A DNA stretch of 62,420 bases from Lachnospiraceae bacterium (GCA_003862155.1 QOUV01000013.1:1-62420); one strand, 5' to 3'. Counted from the stretch's first letter, positions 15,241 through 24,868 are shown. A program made the numbers and translations. The notes: generated by a model not told the origin, from the sequence alone.

Positions 15241-16091
15241 TTTCTATCCTCCTCATCTTCTGAATTGGTTTCCTCTGCATCGGTCTCTTCTGTATCTTCA
15301 TCTTCATCACTGGTACTGTCATCAGTATCTTCCTGATCTTCAAATCTCGAAGATACTGGCTTTGATTCCTTTTTGTCTTCCTCGTCAGAAGTCAATTCCA
15401 GGAATACATCCTCAAGTGACTCATCATGCTCCTCGAGCAGATGCTCGGTGTTGTCGGAGAGGACGAGCTTACCCTTGGAAATGATAAGCACATGGTCGCA
15501 GACCTCTTCGATCTCGGAGAGGATGTGTGAGCTTATGATAACAAGGTGGTCTTTTTTAAGAGAGAGGATCAGATCCCTCATCGCAACGATCTGTCTCGGG
15601 TCAAGTCCAGCGGTAGGCTCATCTAGGATAATAACCCGGGGATCTCCCAAAACAGCGCAGGCGAAACCAACTCTCTGCCTGTATCCTTTTGACAGATTCT
15701 TTATGAGTCTGTCCTTCACATCGACAACATCGGTCTCTTCCATCACTTTATCGACCTTATCTTTTCGATCAGCGTGTTTTACGCCTTTAAGCTCAGCCGC
15801 AAATATAAGGTACTCCTTTACAGTCATATCGTTGTAGAGAGGCGGCACCTCCGGCATATAGCCGATCAGGACTTTTTTGCGGTTCTTAGGATTTGTCAGA
15901 TCTTTTCCGTCAAGCTCGATGGAGCCTTCGTCCGGAGCCAGATATCCGGTCAGCATGTTCATAGTAGTGGACTTTCCGGCGCCGTTCGGCCCTAACAGTC
16001 CGACTATCTCTCCCTTGTCCGCGGTGAAGCTCAAGTCATTTACGACAGTGTGCTTTCCGTACTTTTTAGTCAAATGTTCTACTTTAAGCAT
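15237..16091 (-). CDS. ABC transporter ATP-binding protein (GldA-like) with acidic tail
   Basis: A 284-residue ATPase. Walker A GPNGAGKST (34-42), Q-loop region GYMPEVPPLYNDMT, signature LSKGYRQRVGFA, Walker B VIILDEPTAGLDP and H-loop IISSHILSE are all intact. The last ~50 residues are a highly acidic Glu/Asp/Ser/Thr run (DEDEDTEETDAEETNSEDEE) with no counterpart in the usual family. It would energise the permease/GldG fusion encoded directly downstream; the exported substrate is unknown. Confidence 0.93.
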   Translation of the reverse strand: MLKVEHLTKKYGKHTVVNDLSFTADKGEIVGLLGPNGAGKSTTMNMLTGYLAPDEGSIELDGKDLTNPKNRKKVLIGYMPEVPPLYNDMTVKEYLIFAAELKGVKHADRKDKVDKVMEETDVVDVKDRLIKNLSKGYRQRVGFACAVLGDPRVIILDEPTAGLDPRQIVAMRDLILSLKKDHLVIISSHILSEIEEVCDHVLIISKGKLVLSDNTEHLLEEHDESLEDVFLELTSDEEDKKESKPVSSRFEDQEDTDDSTSDEDEDTEETDAEETNSEDEEDRK

Positions 16092-16117
16092 AAATCTCCT
16101 TATAACAACAATAAAGA

Positions 16118-16146
16118 CACAGCCTCTATATTACGTGAAAGCTGTG
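16118..16146 (-). terminator. probable terminator after purA
   Basis: On the minus strand CACAGC (16146-16141) and GCTGTG (16123-16118) form a stem with a 17-base loop, followed by TCTTTATTG. The weak U-run makes it moderate. It separates purA from the ABC genes. Confidence 0.4.
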
Positions 16147-16183
16147 CCCTTTTATAGTTTTTTTTGTGTTTATATTTTGAACA

Positions 16184-17479
16184 TCATTTATTGAGCGGAC
16201 TTACTCTGTAGATGATGTCGTCTCTCGACGGTCCGTTGCTTACCATCGTGATAGGATATCCGATCTGCTGCTCGATGAAGTTGACATAATCCTGAGCTTC
16301 CTTCGGCAGGTCCTCAAACTCCCTGATTCCTCTGATATCGCACTTCCAGCCCGGGAGAGTCTTGTAAACAGGCTTGCATCTCTTCAAATCCTTTGTGACA
16401 GGGAAATCCGTGATCTGTCTGCCATCGAGCTCATATGCTACGCATACAGGGATCTCGTCAAGATATCCGAGGTCATCTAATACAGTAAATGCAACGTCAG
16501 TTGCGCCCTGGAGTCTGCAGCCGTATCTGCTGGCTACGCAGTCGTACCAGCCGACTCTTCTTGGTCTGCCGGTCGTAGCGCCGTACTCGCCGCCGTCTCC
16601 GCCGTGATTTCTAAGCGTATCTGCTTCTTTTCCAAAAATCTCAGATACGAACTCTCCTGCTCCGACTGCTGAAGAGTATGCCTTCGAAACTACTACAATC
16701 TGCTTGATCTCGTATGGAGGGATTCCAGCTCCGATGGCTCCGAATCCAGCGATAGGTGAAGATGAAGTGACCATTGGATAGATTCCGAAATCCGGGTCCT
16801 TCATAGTTCCGAGCTGTCCCTCGAGAAGAGCTGTCTTTCCTTCTTTTAAGGCCTCTCCAAGGAACTTCGGTACATCTGCAAGATATGGACGGATCTTATC
16901 TCTTCTCTCCTTGATCCACTCGAGAAGTCCCTTTCTGTCGATAGGATCTGTGTGATAGAGATTTACGAGAAGAGCGTCTTTAATGTCTGCGATGTGGTCG
17001 ATCTTTTCCATCAGCGCGTCGTCGTCCTGGTAAAACTCGTTTATCTGCCAGCCGATCTTAGCATATTTGTCTGAATAAAATGGTGCGATGCCCGACTTTG
17101 TAGAGCCGAATGACTTGCCTGCAAGTCTGGCCTCCTCAAGCGTATCGAACTGAATGTGATAAGGCATCAGGACCTGGACTCTGTCGCTTACGATGATATT
17201 TGGCGCCGGAACTCCCTTCGACTCGATGTCTCCGAGCTCTTTCAAGAACTTGTCGATATCGAATGCCACTCCGTTACCAATTACATTCGTGATATTCTGG
17301 TGAAAAACTCCCGACGGGAGAAGGTGAAGTGCGAACTTTCCGTACTCGTTTACGATGGTGTGTCCTGCATTTGCGCCACCCTGAAAACGGATAACGATGT
17401 CAGCATCATTTGCGAGGGTATCGGTGATCTTTCCCTTACCTTCGTCACCCCAGTTAGCTCCTACAACTGCCTTAACCAT
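16184..17479 (-). CDS. purA: adenylosuccinate synthetase
   Basis: A 431-residue GTP-dependent enzyme that makes adenylosuccinate from IMP and aspartate; PurB then releases AMP. GANWGDEGKGK (7-17) carries the catalytic Asp, GGANAGHT the catalytic His, and GATTGRPRRVGW the conserved arginine loop. The start at 17479 follows AAAGGAGATATAAT, which overlaps the end of degV; the genes are one base apart, so they are likely co-transcribed. Confidence 0.97.
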   Translation of the reverse strand: MVKAVVGANWGDEGKGKITDTLANDADIVIRFQGGANAGHTIVNEYGKFALHLLPSGVFHQNITNVIGNGVAFDIDKFLKELGDIESKGVPAPNIIVSDRVQVLMPYHIQFDTLEEARLAGKSFGSTKSGIAPFYSDKYAKIGWQINEFYQDDDALMEKIDHIADIKDALLVNLYHTDPIDRKGLLEWIKERRDKIRPYLADVPKFLGEALKEGKTALLEGQLGTMKDPDFGIYPMVTSSSPIAGFGAIGAGIPPYEIKQIVVVSKAYSSAVGAGEFVSEIFGKEADTLRNHGGDGGEYGATTGRPRRVGWYDCVASRYGCRLQGATDVAFTVLDDLGYLDEIPVCVAYELDGRQITDFPVTKDLKRCKPVYKTLPGWKCDIRGIREFEDLPKEAQDYVNFIEQQIGYPITMVSNGPSRDDIIYRVSPLNK

Positions 17480-17480
17480 A

Positions 17481-18356
17481 TTATATCTCCTTTAAAAAAC
17501 TCTGTGATGTCGTGACTGCCAGCGATCCTGGACCGATGTGGCAGGCGATAACCATAGAAAGTTCATCAATGATGACCTGTCTGTCCGGGTAGATAGCTAA
17601 AAGTTCATCCTTAAACTGCTCTGCTGCCGCACGGTTGTTGGTGTGCGCGATAGACATCACGCAGCCGCTGCCGTCAGGATCCTTGAATCTCTCCTCGGTG
17701 TCCTTCTTTATCGCATCGAGCATGATCTGCTTCGCCTGCTTCATAGTGCGGGCCATCGCGAATTTGTCAAGCTTGTCTCCCTGTATAGTAAGTATAGGCT
17801 TAATATGAAGGAGTGAGCCGATGGCTGCTGCAGCAGGCGTAACACGTCCACCCTTCTTCAGGTATTTAAGCGTATCTACTGTGATATAAATCGAGGAATC
17901 CCCGGCTGTCTTTTCGAGGTATTCCTTGATCTCTCCTCCGCTCTTTCCCTGATCAGCGAGGGCCTTTGCCTCCATGACTGAAAGCTTCATCGTAACAGAG
18001 ATTCTGCGGTTATTTACGACAAAGACCTTTCCGTCGTAATCGTCGTCCTCAGAGAGCATCTGAGCTGTCTCGCAGGATGATGAGAGCCCGCTTGAAAGTG
18101 GAATGTAAACAACCTCGTCATAGTCCTTTAGAAGCTTGTTCCACTCGTCTAAAACGTCTCCGACAAGAGGCATCGAAGTGTGGATCTCTGCTCCAGAAGC
18201 CTGAAGCTCATAGAACTTCTCGTGATCTAAATCTACACTCTCATAGTAGAGCTTGTCATTGATATAAAAAGGCGTCGGTATCGAAAAGATGCCTCTTTTT
18301 CTGGCTTCGTCTGGTGAAATTCCGCTGTTAGTATCTGTTAAAATTGCTACGCTCAT
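17481..18356 (-). CDS. DegV-family fatty acid-binding protein
   Basis: A 291-residue two-domain EDD-fold protein. The N-terminal ILTDTNSGISPDEA, the HTSMPLVGD loop, the YIPLSSGLSSSCETA motif and the C-terminal ACHIGPGSLAV are family hallmarks. In Firmicutes DegV/FakB proteins present fatty acids to the FakA kinase; no fakA is in this window. It has its own promoter overlapping the coaBC stop and is tightly linked to purA. Confidence 0.9.
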   Translation of the reverse strand: MSVAILTDTNSGISPDEARKRGIFSIPTPFYINDKLYYESVDLDHEKFYELQASGAEIHTSMPLVGDVLDEWNKLLKDYDEVVYIPLSSGLSSSCETAQMLSEDDDYDGKVFVVNNRRISVTMKLSVMEAKALADQGKSGGEIKEYLEKTAGDSSIYITVDTLKYLKKGGRVTPAAAAIGSLLHIKPILTIQGDKLDKFAMARTMKQAKQIMLDAIKKDTEERFKDPDGSGCVMSIAHTNNRAAAEQFKDELLAIYPDRQVIIDELSMVIACHIGPGSLAVTTSQSFLKEI

Positions 18357-18395
18357 TTCTTCTCCTTATTGTTCAAACTCTGCCCACGTTTCCCT

Positions 18396-18424
18396 ATTAT
18401 AGCAAAGTAAAAAGATTTTAACAA
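18396..18424 (-). promoter_or_regulatory. promoter of degV-purA overlapping the coaBC stop and terminator
   Basis: On the minus strand TTGTTA (18424-18419), a 17-base spacer and TATAAT (18401-18396). The AAAAAGATT-GTTAA-AATCTTTTT inverted repeat (about 18430-18408) ends coaBC transcription; the -35 lies in its loop and contains the coaBC TAA. Confidence 0.6.
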
Positions 18425-19608
18425 TCTTTTTGAATAAAATCAAAGATTTTTTCTGCCACTTCATCCTTAGACATTATCGGAAGCTCCTGCATCCTGTCGG
18501 CCGAGATAAGTGTCACTACGTTTGTTTCCGTTCCAAAACCGGCCCCAGCGACTTTAAGGCAGTTCGCCACGATCATGTCACAGTGCTTCTTTCTAAGCTT
18601 GAGTCTCGAGTTCTCGACGAGGTTTTCAGTCTCCATAGAAAATCCTATGATCTTCTGACCCTCTCTCCTGTTGGCACCGAGAAACGATAAAATATCCGGA
18701 TTAGTCGTAAGCTTGATCGCATCCGGCATCGTAACCTTGTGGATCTTTTCAGCAGCCTTGTTTACAGGCTTCATGTCTGCGACAGCCGCTGTCATCACGA
18801 TAATATCCTGTTCATCGCTTACAGCTGTGATCTCATCAAACATCTCCTGTGCGCTCGTAACATGAACTGTATTGACGCCGACAGGCTCTTTAAGCGATAC
18901 CGGACCGCTTACTAAAGTGACATCGGCACCGCGCCTTGCAGCGTTTCTGGCAACGGCGTATCCCATCCGCCCTGTGGAGTGATTCGTGATAAATCTGACC
19001 GGATCTATATCCTCACAGGTAGGTCCGGCACTTACTAAAATCTTCTTTCCGCTGAGGTCATGGTCATACGCCGCATGAAGCAGGATGTGTTCCTCTATAT
19101 CTTCGATTGGAAGAAGCTTGCCCTTTCCTGTGTCACCGCAGGCCAGATAACCGGCACCCGGCTCGATGACCTTAATCCCGAATCTTTTTAATTTTGCGAT
19201 GTTGTCCTGAGTTATAGGGTTTTCGTACATTCTGGTATTCATCGCAGGAAATATAAGTTTCTCGCAGGTCGACGCAAGGAACGTCGTTGTAAGCATATCG
19301 TCGGCAATGCCATTTGCTGCCTTTGCGATAAAATCGGCCGATGCCGGAGCTACAACAAAGAGGTCCGCCCTCTTTGCAAGCTCTACATGCTCCACATTGT
19401 ACTGAAAATTTCTGTCAAAAGTGTCCGTAAGGCACTTGTTCCCAGAGAGCGTCTCAAAGGTGATCGGATTGATGAAATACTGGGCATTCTTTGTCATGAT
19501 CACATTCACATCGGCATGCTGCTTTTTTGCCCAGCTTGTGATCTCAGCCGCCTTGTACGCTGCAATGGAACCTGTAACTCCTAAAATTATGGTTTTATTT
19601 TTTAACAT
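18418..19608 (-). CDS. coaBC: bifunctional phosphopantothenoylcysteine decarboxylase / phosphopantothenate-cysteine ligase
   Basis: A 396-residue CoA-biosynthesis enzyme. The N-terminal flavoprotein CoaC domain shows GVTGSIAAYKAAE, the active-site His in NVEHVELAKRAD, PAMNTRMYENP and the Cys flap ACGDTGKGKL. The CoaB domain starts near residue 190 with SAGPTCEDIDPVRFI, then NHSTGRMG. The gene starts one base after prfA ends, so the two are cotranscribed. Confidence 0.96.
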   Translation of the reverse strand: MLKNKTIILGVTGSIAAYKAAEITSWAKKQHADVNVIMTKNAQYFINPITFETLSGNKCLTDTFDRNFQYNVEHVELAKRADLFVVAPASADFIAKAANGIADDMLTTTFLASTCEKLIFPAMNTRMYENPITQDNIAKLKRFGIKVIEPGAGYLACGDTGKGKLLPIEDIEEHILLHAAYDHDLSGKKILVSAGPTCEDIDPVRFITNHSTGRMGYAVARNAARRGADVTLVSGPVSLKEPVGVNTVHVTSAQEMFDEITAVSDEQDIIVMTAAVADMKPVNKAAEKIHKVTMPDAIKLTTNPDILSFLGANRREGQKIIGFSMETENLVENSRLKLRKKHCDMIVANCLKVAGAGFGTETNVVTLISADRMQELPIMSKDEVAEKIFDFIQKDC

Positions 19609-19609
19609 A

Positions 19610-20686
19610 TCAGCCCGCCTCGTTCAGTTTTTCCAGCTTCTTCGCCTGATCAGCTGCGATAAGTGCCTCGAGGATCTCGTTTAAGTCCCCGTTCATAACG
19701 TCATCCAGCCTGTAGATCGTAAGCCCGATTCTGTGGTCCGTAACTCTTCCCTGCGGAAAGTTGTAAGTCCTGATCTTTTCAGAGCGGTCGCCTGTGCCGA
19801 TCTGCGAAAGTCTCTCATCCTTTGCCCTGGCCTGCTGCTCCTGCAGTTTCAGGTCATAGAGTTTGGTACGCAGGAGTTCAAATGCCTTGTTTTTGTTCTG
19901 AAGCTGTGACTTCTCTGTCTGTGAGTAGATAACGATCCCAGTCGGGTAGTGGGTAAGTCTTACGGCCGAATCTGTCGTGTTTACACACTGTCCGCCATTG
20001 CCGGACGCCCTCATGACATCGATCCTGATGTCTTTCTCATTTATCTCAACGTCCACTTCCTCGGCCTCAGGCATAACAGCGACAGTCGCTGTCGAAGTGT
20101 GGATCCTGCCGCCCGACTCTGTAACCGGGACACGCTGTACTCTGTGGACTCCGGACTCATATTTTAAAATTGAATAGGCACCCTGTCCGCTGACAGAGAA
20201 GTTGACCTGCTTCATTCCGCCGATTCCGGTCTCCTCGCACTCGATGATCTCCGTGTGCCAGCCCTTCGACTCCGCAAAGTGGGTGTACATCCGATACAGA
20301 TCAGCCGCAAAAAGTGCCGCCTCATCTCCGCCTACCCCGGCTCTGATCTCCATGATGACATTTCTGTCGTCATTCGGGTCCTTCGGAAGGAGGAGGATCA
20401 TAAGCTCATGTCTTAGCTTTTCAATCTTCTTCTCTGCCTCAGACTGCTCTTCCTTAGCCAGTTCCCTGAGTTCTTCATCCTTCTCTTCGTTTAAGATTGC
20501 AAGAGCATCTTCCTTTTCTGACACAGCCTCTTTGAACGCAGCGTAGGTGTCGACCAGTGGCTTGATCCCATTGGCCTCTTTCATAAGTTTCTGAAACGCA
20601 GCCCCGTCGCCGGCGATCTCCGGCTGGCTTACAAGATGCATGATCTCGTCATAGCGCATGCGTAAATTTTCAAGGTTTTCAAACAT
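19610..20686 (-). CDS. prfA: peptide chain release factor 1
   Basis: A 358-residue factor that reads UAA and UAG. The peptidyl-release motif GGQ is in [14 protein letters not shown]. The PxT-type stop-recognition tripeptide is in [17 protein letters not shown], where it reads PVT. The N-terminus has the usual coiled-coil domain. The neighbour prmC encodes the enzyme that methylates the Gln of GGQ, a classical linkage. Confidence 0.97.
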   Translation of the reverse strand: MFENLENLRMRYDEIMHLVSQPEIAGDGAAFQKLMKEANGIKPLVDTYAAFKEAVSEKEDALAILNEEKDEELRELAKEEQSEAEKKIEKLRHELMILLLPKDPNDDRNVIMEIRAGVGGDEAALFAADLYRMYTHFAESKGWHTEIIECEETGIGGMKQVNFSVSGQGAYSILKYESGVHRVQRVPVTESGGRIHTSTATVAVMPEAEEVDVEINEKDIRIDVMRASGNGGQCVNTTDSAVRLTHYPTGIVIYSQTEKSQLQNKNKAFELLRTKLYDLKLQEQQARAKDERLSQIGTGDRSEKIRTYNFPQGRVTDHRIGLTIYRLDDVMNGDLNEILEALIAADQAKKLEKLNEAG

Positions 20687-20731
20687 ATCTGTAAATCTCC
20701 TGTAAAAAGTTCTGGTCTATGTTCTGTTAAC

Positions 20732-21565
20732 TCATTTGAAAACACCTGCTACAACACGATCATTTCCTCCGTAATCTTTTGTAATCTTAATATCTGAAAA
20801 TCCTCTGTCAAGGAGCAGTTTTTTCACCTGCTCCGCCTGGTCATATCCTGTCTCAAAAAATATCAGACCGTTTTTTCTCAAATAATCCGGCGCATCCATT
20901 ATTATCCGCCTGTAGAAAAAAAGCCCGTCTTCTGCTCCATCGAGAGCAATCCGCGGCTCATGGTCCTTTACCTCTGGCTCAAGCGTCCCTATCACATCAG
21001 ACTTGATATAAGGCGGATTCGATACTACTATATCATATTTTTCATGGTCTGGCAGTGCCTCGAACAGATCACCCTTGAAAAAATGAACAGAAACGCCATT
21101 GTCCCTTGCATTTTTTTCAGCAATGGCTATGGCTTTCTCTGAAATGTCGCAGGCTGTTGTATCAGCTTTTTTAAGCTTCGCTATGCTTATCGCAATGCAG
21201 CCGCTCCCGGTACACATATCGAGTACACGGCTGTTTTTATCGGCGGCATCAAGCACCTGCTCCACTAAAACTTCCGTATCCTGCCTCGGGCAGAGCACAT
21301 TTTCATCGACCGAAAACTTAAGTCCCATGAACTCTGTGTAACCCGTTATCTGCTGAAGCGGAATACGTTTCAGGCGCTTTTCCATAAATTTTTTTATTTT
21401 GCGTGAAGTATCTTCAGAAACTTCACTTCGCATCTCTGCCATCAGATGGGCATAGTCCATCCCCGATGCTTCAGTTAAAATGATCCTTGCATCCGATTCG
21501 GGATCATCTATGCCTGCCTGTCTTAATTTTTCTATGCAGTTTTTTAAAGTCAGGACGTATGTCAT
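20732..21565 (-). CDS. prmC: release factor N5-glutamine methyltransferase
   Basis: A 277-residue SAM-dependent methyltransferase for the GGQ glutamine of RF1 and RF2. It has an N-terminal helical domain, the SAM motif LDMCTGSGCIAISIAKL (about 115-131) and the catalytic SNPPYI motif near residue 182. It lies 45 bases upstream of prfA and three bases after the DUF1385 gene. Confidence 0.95.
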   Translation of the reverse strand: MTYVLTLKNCIEKLRQAGIDDPESDARIILTEASGMDYAHLMAEMRSEVSEDTSRKIKKFMEKRLKRIPLQQITGYTEFMGLKFSVDENVLCPRQDTEVLVEQVLDAADKNSRVLDMCTGSGCIAISIAKLKKADTTACDISEKAIAIAEKNARDNGVSVHFFKGDLFEALPDHEKYDIVVSNPPYIKSDVIGTLEPEVKDHEPRIALDGAEDGLFFYRRIIMDAPDYLRKNGLIFFETGYDQAEQVKKLLLDRGFSDIKITKDYGGNDRVVAGVFK

Positions 21566-21568
21566 ATC

Positions 21569-22474
21569 TTACTGTTGAAGTTCGTGGTCTTGTATAAATT
21601 TATCCGGATCAAATACCGCGCGCACTGAAGCGATCCCGACCTCTATCATCGAATCGTCCGGCTCCTTTGTCGTAAGGCGCTGCACCCAGAGCCCGGGCTT
21701 TGCGAGGGCATTTACAAGCCGGTTTTCCCTGCGGCCGCCGAGTCGCAGAAATTCAAACGAAATGCCGGCGATCACAGGCATCAGAAGCAGCCTGAAAAGG
21801 ATTTTTAAGGCCATGTTGTCGGTGCGGATAAACATGAATAAAAACACGCTTATCAGAAACACGATAAATATAAAACTCGTCCCGCATCTCTTGTGAAACC
21901 GGCTCGAAGAGCGCACATTTTCAACAGTCAGCGGCAGGTCGTGCTCGACGCAGTTGATGCACTTGTGCTCGGCGCCGTGGTACATAAAGGTTCGCTTTAT
22001 ATCCGGAGTAAGCCCGATAAAATAGATGTACAGCAAAAATATAACGATTCTAAGTATTCCCTCAAACAGCACACTTACCCAGGCAGCCTTCGTAAAATGA
22101 TTTACAAATCCCGACAAAAACATCGGAAGATACAGAAAGATCGCGAGGGCCAGGACAAATGAGATAACAAGTGAGACTCCCATCTCCGCCTTTTCCTTCG
22201 CAGGATTTTCCTCTGCCTTCTGCTTTTCGTCTTCATCCTCAAAGTAGGATGCTGATTTGTAAAGCGACGATATGCCCACCACCAGAGAGTGAAAAAATGA
22301 GTAGACGCCTCTTACAACAGGAGTGTGCTTCACCCAGTCTGGAACCGGGTTTATGTCCATGGTATCCGTATGTATGCTTCCGTCGGTGAGTCTTACTGCT
22401 ACGGCGCCTTTCGTGCCGTTTAACATCTCGACTCCCTCCATAACTGCCTGTCCGCCTATACCGCTGTATGCCAT
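21569..22474 (-). CDS. DUF1385 membrane protein (YqhQ-like)
   Basis: A 301-residue membrane protein. The family signatures are GIGGQAVMEGVEML at the N-terminus and YHGAEHKCINCVEH near the middle, with hydrophobic segments at about 97-120, 130-155, 200-218 and 224-242. The His/Cys-rich AEHKCINCVEH motif looks metal-binding. The biochemical role is unknown. The position rpmE-DUF1385-prmC-prfA is conserved in Clostridia, which suggests a link to ribosome or protein-synthesis homeostasis. Confidence 0.9.
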   Translation of the reverse strand: MAYSGIGGQAVMEGVEMLNGTKGAVAVRLTDGSIHTDTMDINPVPDWVKHTPVVRGVYSFFHSLVVGISSLYKSASYFEDEDEKQKAEENPAKEKAEMGVSLVISFVLALAIFLYLPMFLSGFVNHFTKAAWVSVLFEGILRIVIFLLYIYFIGLTPDIKRTFMYHGAEHKCINCVEHDLPLTVENVRSSSRFHKRCGTSFIFIVFLISVFLFMFIRTDNMALKILFRLLLMPVIAGISFEFLRLGGRRENRLVNALAKPGLWVQRLTTKEPDDSMIEVGIASVRAVFDPDKFIQDHELQQ

Positions 22475-22489
22475 AAAATCCCTTTACTA

Positions 22490-22512
22490 AAAAACCGGGG
22501 TAAAAACCCCGG
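22490..22512 (-). terminator. intrinsic terminator after rpmE
   Basis: On the minus strand CCGGGG, loop TTTTTA, CCCCGG, then TTTTTT. A compact, strong terminator located 15 bases beyond the rpmE stop. Confidence 0.8.
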
Positions 22513-22526
22513 CCTCAAATACTTTA

Positions 22527-22733
22527 TTACTTGTTGTCAAATCCGTACTTCTTGTTGAACTGCTCGATACGGCCACGAGCCTTGTTAGCCTTCTGCTGGC
22601 CAGTATAGAAAGGATGGCACTTTGAGCAGACTTCGACGTGAATTGACTTCTTTGTAGAACCTGTAACGAATGTATTTCCGCAGTTGCAGGTAACTGTTGC
22701 CTGATAATACTCAGGCTGAACTGATTTTCTCAT
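22527..22733 (-). CDS. rpmE: 50S ribosomal protein L31
   Basis: A 68-residue L31 of the zinc-binding type. CNCG and CSKC are the two metal-ligand pairs, and PEYYQATVTC and ARGRIEQFNKKY are family motifs. ATG 22733 follows GAGGTG, whereas the longer frame start lacks a good site. The 116-bp leader can form alternative hairpins around GGGAC-CTTAT-GTCCC (22803-22789) and TCCC-GTC-GGGA, a possible regulatory feature. Confidence 0.95.
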   Translation of the reverse strand: MRKSVQPEYYQATVTCNCGNTFVTGSTKKSIHVEVCSKCHPFYTGQQKANKARGRIEQFNKKYGFDNK

Positions 22734-22849
22734 CTTACACCTCAATTATTAAGCATATATGATAAAAACATTCCATTGTACATCCCGACGGGACATAAGG
22801 TCCCAGCAACTCCTGAATTTATCACAACCAAATAGCAACACTGTAGTAA

Positions 22850-23029
22850 TCAGTCAACAGCAACGATCTCGCGCTTGTTGTAAGTACCGCAGTTCTTGCA
22901 GACTCTGTGTGGCATCATAAGCTGACCACACTTAGGGCATGGGACAAGTGTAGGAGCGCTCATTTTCCAGTTCGCTCTTCTCTTATCTCTTCTTCCTTTA
23001 GAAGACTTGTTCTTTGGGCAGATAGACAT
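22850..23029 (-). CDS. rpmF: 50S ribosomal protein L32
   Basis: A 59-residue protein, MSICPKNKSSKGRRDKRRAN at the start, with the zinc ribbon CPKCG and CKNCG and the terminal NKREIVAVD. GGAGGTGTGTAACGT precedes ATG 23029. As in most Firmicutes it lies next to yceD (DUF177). It has its own consensus promoter at 23098-23126. Confidence 0.96.
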   Translation of the reverse strand: MSICPKNKSSKGRRDKRRANWKMSAPTLVPCPKCGQLMMPHRVCKNCGTYNKREIVAVD

Positions 23030-23097
23030 ACGTTACACACCTCCTTGAATTATTCGAATTAATTGTGTGCGGGCAGATTTTACCCACAACAAATGGT

Positions 23098-23126
23098 ATT
23101 ATAAAACTTCGCCGGACATTTGTCAA
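23098..23126 (-). promoter_or_regulatory. perfect consensus sigma-A promoter of rpmF
   Basis: On the minus strand TTGACA (23126-23121), a 17-base spacer and TATAAT (23103-23098), in the yceD-rpmF gap. It lets L32 be expressed independently of ackA-yceD. Confidence 0.85.
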
Positions 23127-23149
23127 TCACTTTTTCAACTGCTTCGTCT

Positions 23150-23671
23150 TCACTGATCTTTCTCTTTGAAAATATCTAATATCTGCGCCATTCGTGGGTC
23201 AAGTGCCTGCTTGTCGTGGCCGCAGTCGCCCTCGTTCAAGTCATGACCACAGACCGGGCAGAGGCCCTTGCAGTCAGGCTTGCAGAGGACTTTATCCGGC
23301 CAGTTCATCTCGATCTGGTCGTAGACCATCCTGTCGACATCAATGCTCTTCTTGTCGGCTAAGTCTTCGTTCTCGTCGCGGTCGGTCGCGATCTGTTCAT
23401 CTTCAATAGTAAACGTCTCGTTTATCTCAATTGGAAAAGTAACCGCCACCTCTTTTAAGCACCTGTCACACGGAATAGAAAGTGTTACTCTGGTGTTTCC
23501 AGATACCGTAAGGCTCTTTCCCGATTCATTTGTCACAGTGATCTCAAATGGCCAAGCCTCTTTTACAGAAAATGACTCACCGTAGTGAGCCACTTCTGAC
23601 ATATCAAAGGTCGATGTATATTTTTCCTGTCCGTTACCAGCGGACAGGAGTTTTGTAAGATCAAGTATCAT
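23150..23671 (-). CDS. yceD: DUF177 / YceD-family protein
   Basis: A 173-residue protein with two Cys pairs characteristic of the family: CDRCLKEV (about 89) and CKPDCKGLCPVCG (about 132-144), followed by DPRMAQILDIF. In plants and bacteria the family is needed for 23S rRNA accumulation, and the adjacency to rpmF is conserved. It lies six bases after ackA and is probably cotranscribed with it. Confidence 0.9.
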   Translation of the reverse strand: MILDLTKLLSAGNGQEKYTSTFDMSEVAHYGESFSVKEAWPFEITVTNESGKSLTVSGNTRVTLSIPCDRCLKEVAVTFPIEINETFTIEDEQIATDRDENEDLADKKSIDVDRMVYDQIEMNWPDKVLCKPDCKGLCPVCGHDLNEGDCGHDKQALDPRMAQILDIFKEKDQ

Positions 23672-23677
23672 AATCGA

Positions 23678-24868
23678 TTACTTTACAAGAGCTACTGTCT
23701 CACGGGCAATGGCAAGCTCCTCATTTGTAGGGATGACATAAACTAATACCTTCGAGTCGTCTGCTGAGATCTTCTTCTCTTCGCCGGCTACCTTATTGGC
23801 CTCGGCGTCGATCTTTACTCCAAGGAATCCAAGATACTCGCAGATCTGCTCTCTGACAAAGCCGTTGTTCTCGCCTACGCCTGCTGTGAAAGCGATAAGA
23901 TCAACGCCGTTCATAGCTGCCGTGTAAGCTCCGATGTACTTTGCAACTCTGTAGCAGAACATATCAACTGCGAGCTTTGCTCTCTTGTTGCCCTCCTCTT
24001 CTGCTGCAAGAAGATCTCTGAAGTCTGATGAAACTCCTGAGATTCCAAGAACACCTGACTTTTTGTTCAGAAGGTTCATAACTCCGTCAAAATCGAGGTT
24101 CTCCTTCTTCGCAATGTACTGAACAGCGGTCGGATCGATATCTCCTGAACGTGTTCCCATTACAAGGCCCTCGAGTGGTGAAAGGCCCATTGAAGTATCA
24201 ACTGACTCACCATTTAAAACAGCTGAGATAGATGCGCCGTTTCCAAGGTGGGCAACGATGATCTTTGAGTTGTGAAGATCAACTCCTGAAACCTCTGCTG
24301 CACGCTTGCTTACGAAGCTGTGTGATGTGCCGTGGAAACCGTATCTTCTGACACCGTACTTCTCATAGTCCTCATAAGGTACTGCGTACATATATGCCTT
24401 AGCAGGCATTGTCTGATGGAAAGCTGTATCGAAAACTCCAACCATAGGAACTCCCGGCATCAGCTCTCTGCAGGCATTGATTCCGATGATGTTTGCCGGG
24501 TTGTGAAGAGGTGCGAGCTCGTTGCACTCCTCAACCTTCTTTAACATCTCATCGGTGATGACTGCCGACCTGGTAAACTTCTCACCGCCGTGTACGATAC
24601 GGTGGCCTACTGCTCCGATCTCACTAAGGCTCTTTAAAACACCGTTCTCAGGATTTACAAGTGCGTCAAGTACAAGCTTTACAGCCTCCTTGTGTGTAGG
24701 CATTGCGACATCTGTCTTGATCTTGTCTGAGCCTGCCGGCTGGTAAACGAGTCTTCCGTCAATTCCGATTCTCTCACAGAGTCCCTTGGCGAGGACCTTC
24801 TCAGTATCAGAATCGATGACCTGGTACTTTAACGATGAGCTTCCGCAGTTGATGACTAAAACCTTCAT
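23678..24868 (-). CDS. ackA: acetate kinase
   Basis: A 396-residue ASKHA-fold kinase that makes ATP and acetate from acetyl phosphate, a central fermentation step. [12 protein letters not shown] (4-15), RYGFHGTSH with the catalytic His, AHLGNGASI and GTRSGDIDP are intact. Phosphotransacetylase is not adjacent. The promoter overlaps that of the divergent tmcAL. Confidence 0.97.
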   Translation of the reverse strand: MKVLVINCGSSSLKYQVIDSDTEKVLAKGLCERIGIDGRLVYQPAGSDKIKTDVAMPTHKEAVKLVLDALVNPENGVLKSLSEIGAVGHRIVHGGEKFTRSAVITDEMLKKVEECNELAPLHNPANIIGINACRELMPGVPMVGVFDTAFHQTMPAKAYMYAVPYEDYEKYGVRRYGFHGTSHSFVSKRAAEVSGVDLHNSKIIVAHLGNGASISAVLNGESVDTSMGLSPLEGLVMGTRSGDIDPTAVQYIAKKENLDFDGVMNLLNKKSGVLGISGVSSDFRDLLAAEEEGNKRAKLAVDMFCYRVAKYIGAYTAAMNGVDLIAFTAGVGENNGFVREQICEYLGFLGVKIDAEANKVAGEEKKISADDSKVLVYVIPTNEELAIARETVALVK

